From Chthoniobacterales bacterium (GTDB lineage: Bacteria > Verrucomicrobiota > Verrucomicrobiia > Chthoniobacterales > UBA10450), in NCBI GenBank assembly GCA_013694945.1, contig JACDBM010000212.1, positions 1 to 10,944 on the forward strand: a DNA stretch of 10,944 bases, read 5' to 3'. Of the stretch, positions 6,312 through 10,944 are shown piece after piece. Numbering within the stretch: the stretch's first letter is position 1; each line of letters begins with the position of its first letter. Both the position numbers and the translations under genes were made by a program. The notes under the pieces are model-generated. The model did not search any database. It was not told the DNA's origin and was given only the letters and a program-made list of their open reading frames with translations.

Positions 6312-7673
6312 GCTCTTCGGCTCCACTTTGCGGTAGAGCGTCGCCATGCTGATGCCAAGCATGCTCGCGGCCTTTTCGCGCGCTCCATTGCAGTGGTTGA
6401 GCGTGGCCTCGATGTAGCCGCGTTCCTGCTGCTGAATGAATTCGTCGAGCGGTTGCCCCACCGGCATCGCCGCGATTTGCTTCTCCGCCTTATCTTCCTG
6501 TGCTGCCGCCACGATTTGCGGCGGCAAATCGCTCGGTAGGATCATCTCCTCGTCGCAAAGCGCGCAGGCACGCTCGATTGCATTTTCCAGCTCACGAACG
6601 TTGCCGGGGTAATCATAGTGACAAAGAATGTCTACTGCCTTGGGATCGACTTTCTTAGGCTCTCCGCCCGTCGCGCTCGCCTGCTTTTGCAGAAAATGAT
6701 TCACCAAGAGAGGCACATCATCGAGACGCTCGCGCAAGGGCGGGATCTCGACTGGAATGACCGCAAGCCGGTAATACAAATCCTCACGGAAGGTGCCGTC
6801 TTTCATCTTCGGCTGAAGCGGTTCGTTCGTGGCCCCCACCACGCGGACATTGACAGACGAGCTTTTATTGTCACCGACTCGACGGACTTCACGCTCCTGT
6901 AAGACACGCAGCAGTTTCGTCTGCAAAGACGTGGCCATGGAATTCACTTCATCGAGGAAGATTGTGCCAAGGTTCGCCTCTTCGAAGAGGCCGCGCTTGT
7001 CCGCGACCGCGCCCGTGAACGCACCTTTCTTGTGCCCGAACAATTCCGACTCAAGCAGGTTCTCCGGAAGGGCACTGCAATTGATCGCGATGAAAGGCTG
7101 GTGCTGCCGATTGCTGTTGAAATGCAAGCCGCGCGCGACCAATTCCTTGCCGGTTCCACTTTCGCCTTGGATCAGCACGGTGCTGTCGGTATCCGCGACC
7201 TTGTTGATCAGGTTGTAGACCTGCTGCATCGCGCGGCTGGCGCCGATGATGTTTTCGAACTTATACTTGTTCTTGAGCTCCTTCCGCAGATACGTGTTCT
7301 CACGCATCGTGGATTGGTAATCGAGCGCCCGCTGCACGGTCATTTGCAGTTCGTCGATCTTGAACGGCTTCGGCACGTAGCCATGGGCGCCCATTTTCAT
7401 CGCCTCAATCGCGGTGTCGACCGACGCGTAGGCGGTGATTAGAATCACGAGCGTTTGGCGATGATTCTCCCGCACGTGGCGCAAGACATCGAACCCGCTC
7501 ATCGTTTCCATCTTCACATCCGTGATGACGATCTGCGGCTGGATTGAGTCCATCTGCTCGACCGCCTTGGCGGCGGAATTGAAGGGAAAGACCTGATGCC
7601 CTTTTTCGCGGCAAAGCGTGACAATCACCTCCACCATTGCCGGCTCGTCATCTATGATGATTATTTTGGCCAT
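6303..7673 (-). CDS. Sigma-54-dependent response regulator (NtrC family)
   Basis: A 456-residue NtrC-type activator. The receiver domain (1-115) has acidic residues D8/D9, phospho-acceptor D52 in ITDVKM, T80 and K102 in VPKPF. The AAA+ domain (about 140-375) has Walker A GESGTGKE (170-177), the sigma-54-contacting GAFTGA loop (218-223), Walker B GTIFLDE (236-242), the arginine-finger region REDLYYRL (296-303) and YPGNVRELEN (355-364). A Fis-type helix-turn-helix ends the protein (about 425-450, with NHCNGAREKAASMLGISMATLYRKV). Phosphorylated, it should bind DNA upstream of -24/-12 promoters and remodel RpoN polymerase. No histidine kinase gene lies within the window, so the partner is unknown. 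rpoN and a candidate sigma-54 promoter lie within 2 kb, which makes the small secreted genes its obvious possible target. The start is the ATG at 7673. Confidence 0.96.
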   Translation of the reverse strand: MAKIIIIDDEPAMVEVIVTLCREKGHQVFPFNSAAKAVEQMDSIQPQIVITDVKMETMSGFDVLRHVRENHRQTLVILITAYASVDTAIEAMKMGAHGYVPKPFKIDELQMTVQRALDYQSTMRENTYLRKELKNKYKFENIIGASRAMQQVYNLINKVADTDSTVLIQGESGTGKELVARGLHFNSNRQHQPFIAINCSALPENLLESELFGHKKGAFTGAVADKRGLFEEANLGTIFLDEVNSMATSLQTKLLRVLQEREVRRVGDNKSSSVNVRVVGATNEPLQPKMKDGTFREDLYYRLAVIPVEIPPLRERLDDVPLLVNHFLQKQASATGGEPKKVDPKAVDILCHYDYPGNVRELENAIERACALCDEEMILPSDLPPQIVAAAQEDKAEKQIAAMPVGQPLDEFIQQQERGYIEATLNHCNGAREKAASMLGISMATLYRKVEPKSKK

Positions 7674-7730
7674 AATCGCAGAGCGGAGAATAGTTTCATA
7701 TTTGAGAAAAGCAAAGCGCCGAACCAGGAA

Positions 7731-8954
7731 CTAGCGAGCTCCGCCAACTACTCTGCCTGCGATCATCATCCACGATACTTTCCCGCCGAACTCGAGCAGT
7801 GTTTCGAGCAGATTCGTGGTATTCGATGAACGCGGAAGCGCGATGAGATCAGCTGCGAAAGCCTCCCGAATCCGGCCCAGCGCATTTGCCTGGCCCAAGG
7901 CCGCAGCAGCGTTGATTGTCACCATTTCGAGAAGCGCGCGCGCGGACAAGGTGGGTTCCACACCGGCAAGCTGCCGCAGTTCCGTGAAAAGACTGAGATC
8001 CTCGTTGCTGGCGAGACTGTCCGTGCCGACGCAGATGTTGTATCCGAGTGCACGCAGTTTTCTCGGCTGAAACGGCGCATGGCCGAAGTAGCGGTGGCTG
8101 CGTGGACAATGAACAACGTGAAACTTTCGCGCGCTGGCAAGCTGCGCGAGGTCTCCTCTGGTCAGCTCGTTCAGGTGCGCGATAATCCAACGTTCGTCGA
8201 GCACTTTCCGGCTCAGGAGCAAACCCAGCGGGGTCGCCGTGCCGCAATCTTCCAGCGGCCGGCCAAGCCTTTGCATCAGCGCAAACAAAGGTCCGGATCG
8301 CTCCCGGAACATCTCCATTTCCTCGCGTGACTCAGAGAGATGCGTCGTGACCGGAAGGTTGTGAGTCCGCGCGGTTATCGCGACCTCTTCGTATAAAGCC
8401 GCCGACGCAGTGTAAGGCGCGTGCGGCGCGAGACCAAGCCCACCCAACCAGGTGCCGCCGCACTCGAAGCTGCCGCGCATGTTCTCGTAGGTGGCGGCGG
8501 CCGGCTGCGGCGCGCGAATATCGATCAACTCAGCAAACCACCAGGTGCGGAGCGGCGGTGTGCCGATTCTCGCCAGTAACTCTGGAAAAGCCTCCAGATT
8601 CGCAAGGGTGGTGGTCCCGAATTCGGCCGCTTCGGCAAAACCGGCCGCGATCGATTGCAGATAATCGTCGGGCGTGAGCGACGCCTTTCGCGCGTTGATC
8701 GCCTCGATCCACTCCGGAAACGAAGCCGGCGGCGGAATGGTTCGCCGCAAAGAGGTGTAATCAAGATGACAATGCGCGTTGATCAGCCCCGGCAGCAGCG
8801 CACTATCACCCAGATCGATAACTTTCCCCATGTTGCCATCGTTCACCTCGGGCCACCGTCCGACCTTCGCGATTCTGTCGCCGGCGACGACCACTGCGCC
8901 GTTCTCGATCGGCGCGCCGTCCATCGTGACGACGTGCCGTGCGCGCACGATCAT
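7731..8954 (-). CDS. Metal-dependent amidohydrolase (TRZ/ATZ, aminofutalosine-deaminase-like)
   Basis: A 407-residue amidohydrolase of the branch that includes chlorohydrolases, SAH/MTA deaminases and aminodeoxyfutalosine deaminase. A small beta domain (MIVRARHVVTMDG) precedes the barrel. Metal and catalytic residues are in place: HCH (H61, H63), LAPHAPYT (H178), THLSES (H205 and E208), AHLNEL (H260), VHCPRSH (H282) and GTDSLASN (D312). The block LRxxGYNICVGTDSLASNEDLSLFTELR resembles the aminofutalosine deaminase-like subgroup, which would suggest a deamination reaction, possibly in futalosine-type menaquinone synthesis. The substrate cannot be fixed and no other menaquinone gene is present. 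The ATG at 8954 overlaps the TGA of the preceding gene as ATGA. A longer in-frame extension to 9140 reads through the neighbour's coding region and is unconserved-looking. It is the last gene of the chelatase operon. Confidence 0.88.
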   Translation of the reverse strand: MIVRARHVVTMDGAPIENGAVVVAGDRIAKVGRWPEVNDGNMGKVIDLGDSALLPGLINAHCHLDYTSLRRTIPPPASFPEWIEAINARKASLTPDDYLQSIAAGFAEAAEFGTTTLANLEAFPELLARIGTPPLRTWWFAELIDIRAPQPAAATYENMRGSFECGGTWLGGLGLAPHAPYTASAALYEEVAITARTHNLPVTTHLSESREEMEMFRERSGPLFALMQRLGRPLEDCGTATPLGLLLSRKVLDERWIIAHLNELTRGDLAQLASARKFHVVHCPRSHRYFGHAPFQPRKLRALGYNICVGTDSLASNEDLSLFTELRQLAGVEPTLSARALLEMVTINAAAALGQANALGRIREAFAADLIALPRSSNTTNLLETLLEFGGKVSWMMIAGRVVGGAR

Positions 8955-9613
8955 TTGGCCGCCTTCACGACCTTGCGCGCTTCCGCCACGAGAAGATTGC
9001 AAGGCTCCTGGCAAAGCAATGGCAGCGCGCTTTCGCCTCGTCCGGTTTGATCGAACTTCGGATCGTATTTCACATCCGGAAGCAACGTCGAGGGGCTCGT
9101 TCCCGCCGCATCGCGTTTCCAGAGAATCGTCCGCAAACATCCGCCTCCGGAGCGGCAGAAATTTCCCACCAATTCATCCGCTTCTTCCTCACTGATCTGA
9201 GCCGCGACGCGATACATCCCTGTCTGTCGGGCTAGCGTCTCGCGCAACGCCGTGGTTCGGAGCTCGCGCTTGCTCCATACGCCATACACCGCGGCGCGTC
9301 CTGGATAGAAATGCTCCAACGCGAGTTGAGCTTGTTCAACCAGATCCACCATGAGCAACCAGCCGTGCCGCAAGTTCGGAGCAGTTTTCAGCGGCCGGTA
9401 TCGACCGGCGTTATCGTAGCGCGCCAGCTCGATCGCGGCTTCCGGATCGCGGTGAATCTCCAGCCCCTCGTGACTCGTATCATCCCGGTGTCCGAGGGTG
9501 AAACCTCCGTGCGTTCCGCGCGCAATTCGGATCTCGCCTACGCAGCAAGGAAAAACTCCAAGCCAGGCTATGGGGACTTCAACTGGCGGCGCCATAGGCG
9601 CCGTTCCGCTCAT
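8951..9613 (-). CDS. DR2241-type 4Fe-4S domain protein
   Basis: This 220-residue protein resembles the part of Deinococcus DR2241 that follows its CbiX chelatase domain: a stabilising domain and a 4Fe-4S binding domain. The N-terminal part has VPIAWLGVFPCCVGEIRIARG (14-33), GWLLMVDLVEQAQLALEHFYPG (84-105) and VYGVWSKRELRT (109-120). The C-terminal part carries four candidate cluster ligands, C153 and C159 (NFCRSGGGC) plus C201 and C205 (LLCQEPCNLL). C23 and C24 form an extra pair near the start. The ATG at 9613 overlaps the GAF gene stop as ATGA. CbiX lies two genes upstream, so the cluster protein and the chelatase are separate polypeptides here. The likely role is an electron-transfer or assembly partner in tetrapyrrole metal insertion. 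The family is recalled from motif pattern, so confidence is moderate. Confidence 0.72.
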   Translation of the reverse strand: MSGTAPMAPPVEVPIAWLGVFPCCVGEIRIARGTHGGFTLGHRDDTSHEGLEIHRDPEAAIELARYDNAGRYRPLKTAPNLRHGWLLMVDLVEQAQLALEHFYPGRAAVYGVWSKRELRTTALRETLARQTGMYRVAAQISEEEADELVGNFCRSGGGCLRTILWKRDAAGTSPSTLLPDVKYDPKFDQTGRGESALPLLCQEPCNLLVAEARKVVKAAK

Positions 9614-10071
9614 TTGAAGGCGCGCCCCAGCAACATGGCAACACGCTCGAGCGCTTCGCGATCTTCATCCGAGAACGCATTCACCTTATCGCTTTCTGCC
9701 GTGATCACGCCAACGATGCGATCGGACTTGCTAATCACCGGAACGACGATTTCCGAGAGTGTGCTGTGAAAAGTCGGCAGATAACGGGCATCCTTTCGCA
9801 CGTCGTTTACCACGATCGTCTCGCGCGCTTCCACCGCGGCGCCACACAAACCCTGCGTCGCAGGGAACTGCTGGTAGCAAGGCGGATCGTCACCGCTCCC
9901 GGCGATTATCACCAAATCGCCGCGGGTCAGCTTGTAAACTCCCACCCAACGCCACTCGCGCGCCGCGCGGATCATCTCGCACATTCGCTTCACCGCGGCC
10001 GGTCCCTTCGCGCCAGCGAGAATAAATCCGCCCAGCTCCTGCAGCATCTTGAGTGTCTTCGGCTCTTTCAA
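9610..10071 (-). CDS. GAF domain protein, free-Met-sulfoxide-reductase-like
   Basis: A 153-residue single GAF domain. Its sequence runs like free methionine-(R)-sulfoxide reductase (fRMsr/MsrC): WVGVYKL (42-48), GLCGAAVEARETIVVNDV (74-91), LSEIVVPV (105-112), VGVITAES (120-127) and FSDEDREALERVA (133-145). Two of the three enzyme cysteines have counterparts (C65 and C76). The position that aligns with the catalytic Cys of E. coli fRMsr (six residues before the SEIV serine) is Thr100, so sulfoxide reduction is doubtful and a ligand- or redox-sensing role is as likely. The start is TTG, overlapping the cbiX TGA as TTGA. The choice is supported by a strong GGGAGGAG site six bases upstream of the codon by its GGAGG core. 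The next ATG, at 10047, would remove the first eight residues. It ends in an ATGA overlap with the Fe-S gene. Confidence 0.85.
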   Translation of the reverse strand: MKEPKTLKMLQELGGFILAGAKGPAAVKRMCEMIRAAREWRWVGVYKLTRGDLVIIAGSGDDPPCYQQFPATQGLCGAAVEARETIVVNDVRKDARYLPTFHSTLSEIVVPVISKSDRIVGVITAESDKVNAFSDEDREALERVAMLLGRAFK

Positions 10072-10922
10072 GCAACTCCTCCCGCGAAACCTTCAACCCG
10101 TGGGTTTCGCTCCGAGCGAAACGCCTCCGCCTGCTCCACGATGATTCTGGCGAACCGCGGGTCGGTCCCAATCGAGCTCGCGTAATACAACTCACGCTCG
10201 TGTGATTGGTGCGGATTCTGCCGGAAGACTTCCCCTGCTCTGTCCCGGCTGAGCGGCGATCCAGCCGCTTTGATTCCGAGCAACGCTGGAATGTCTTCGT
10301 AGCTGTGCAGTCCATCTGAGACGAAGAACGGCACCACTACCACATACCGTGTCGTGGTGAGTTTCGCCCAGTCAGTCACCAGCGGGGCCTCTTCCATGTA
10401 AACGTTCAGGACCGCCGCATAGCGATTCAGCCGGCGAATAGCTTCCACTTCCCGCTTCGCCGCGACCGCACTGTTGTCGTTCAAATTCGTTCCGTGCCCG
10501 ACGATCAGCAGACTGGTTTCGCGCTCCGGCACGTCCGGCGCCACTTCGCGCGCGCGTTGCAGCAAAAGCGCCGTCATCATCGGATGACTCCCCACCGGCT
10601 TGCAATAGTTCCAGACCTGACCGGAGAGACGTTCCGTCCTCGGGCCGCTTAGTTCCAGCTCGCGCGGAATTACAGTTTCCGTGAAGTAGCCTTCACTGAT
10701 GAAATTCGGCACAACGTAAACTTCTTCAATTCTTGGGTCGCGGAAGAAGAACAGTGCATCGCGCATGCTCGGTTCTTCTTTCCAAAAGCAGCAAGCGACC
10801 TCCGCGAAATGTTCCAGGCGCCGGATTTCTGCGGCATGAGCGAGGTTCGGAGCGCTCGAATCCGGGTTCATGGTTGAGCCGTGGCCGACGATGAGGAGTG
10901 CCGCATCTGATCTGCGCGTCAT
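10068..10922 (-). CDS. cbiX: CbiX-type sirohydrochlorin chelatase, two-lobed
   Basis: CbiX inserts Co2+ (or, as SirB, Fe2+) into sirohydrochlorin for cobalamin or siroheme synthesis. The 284-residue protein is an internal duplication: each half has ALLIVGHGS/T (8-16 and 137-145) and a closing strand (VPNFISEGYFTETVIP at 71-86, and VPFFVSDGLHSYEDIP at 197-212). The metal-binding histidines differ between halves. The second has both H143 and H206; the first has H14 but Phe80 where the second His should be. A Met-x-Cys-x-x-Cys cluster motif, known in some CbiX proteins, is absent, and the cluster domain is instead encoded two genes on. The start is the ATG at 10922, 22 bases from the window edge, so its promoter and any upstream operon gene are outside. 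Cobalt versus iron specificity cannot be read from the sequence. Confidence 0.88.
   Translation of the reverse strand: MTRRSDAALLIVGHGSTMNPDSSAPNLAHAAEIRRLEHFAEVACCFWKEEPSMRDALFFFRDPRIEEVYVVPNFISEGYFTETVIPRELELSGPRTERLSGQVWNYCKPVGSHPMMTALLLQRAREVAPDVPERETSLLIVGHGTNLNDNSAVAAKREVEAIRRLNRYAAVLNVYMEEAPLVTDWAKLTTTRYVVVVPFFVSDGLHSYEDIPALLGIKAAGSPLSRDRAGEVFRQNPHQSHERELYYASSIGTDPRFARIIVEQAEAFRSERNPRVEGFAGGVA
10076..10083 (-). promoter_or_regulatory. Ribosome binding site deciding the GAF TTG start
   Basis: GGGAGGAG lies inside the last codons of cbiX, with the GGAGG core six bases before the TTG at 10071. It argues for the unusual TTG start and for translational coupling to cbiX. Confidence 0.65.
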
Positions 10923-10944
10923 ACAGGTCAGAAACGTTCAACGT

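Noticed and set aside
7710..7726. Sigma-54-like sequence on the minus strand upstream of the activator gene (TGGTTCG...TTGCT).
   Set aside because: GG and GC are 11 bases apart instead of 10. One extra base normally abolishes sigma-54 recognition, though the position (predicted leader about 26 bases) is otherwise suitable.
8955..9140. Longer amidohydrolase beginning at 9140.
   Set aside because: The 62 extra residues lie over the Fe-S gene, and the ATG at 8954 has the ATGA overlap typical of this operon and starts at the usual first strand of the family.
1..10944. tRNA, rRNA, CRISPR array, insertion sequence or riboswitch, in particular a cobalamin riboswitch near cbiX.
   Set aside because: I saw no array repeats, terminal inverted repeats, transposase or RNA signatures; only 22 bases upstream of cbiX are in the window, so a riboswitch there cannot be judged.

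Overview
The window looks like chromosomal DNA of a GC-rich (by eye about 58-60%), Gram-negative-type bacterium with densely packed genes. RpoN, an NtrC-type activator, TatC, a type IV prepilin peptidase and a DR2241-type Fe-S protein next to a CbiX chelatase would fit a Verrucomicrobiota or related lineage. That assignment is an inference from gene content, not something the sequence proves. There is no rRNA, tRNA, CRISPR array or insertion sequence.

Layout, all on the minus strand unless stated. From the right edge, bases 10922-7731 form a four-gene operon joined by three consecutive 4-base stop/start overlaps: a two-lobed CbiX-type chelatase, a GAF-domain protein, a DR2241-type Fe-S protein and a metal-dependent amidohydrolase. 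After 57 bases comes a sigma-54 activator (7673-6303) with receiver, AAA+ and helix-turn-helix domains. Convergent to it, on the plus strand, are two small secreted coiled-coil proteins (5769-6288) that look like tandem paralogues. Divergent from them is rpoN (5643-4216), followed by a DciA/DUF721 gene (4149-3790). A 226-base gap precedes a Uma2-family nuclease-like gene (3563-2994). Then come folB (2918-2553), a Nudix hydrolase (2485-1871), tatC (1862-1089) and a prepilin peptidase that runs off the left edge (1063-1).

The centre of the window is the most interesting part. The plus-strand pair of secreted proteins has a good match to a sigma-54 promoter (GG-N10-GC, 10 of 12 consensus positions) just upstream of its first gene. 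It is flanked by rpoN on one side and by a sigma-54 activator on the other. The simplest reading is a self-contained sigma-54 module (sigma factor, activator, target genes) whose output is two uncharacterised exported helical proteins. The second point of interest is the right-hand operon. It pairs a chelatase with the Fe-S domain that is fused to CbiX in Deinococcus DR2241, but here the two are separate proteins with a GAF protein between them and an amidohydrolase of unknown substrate at the end.
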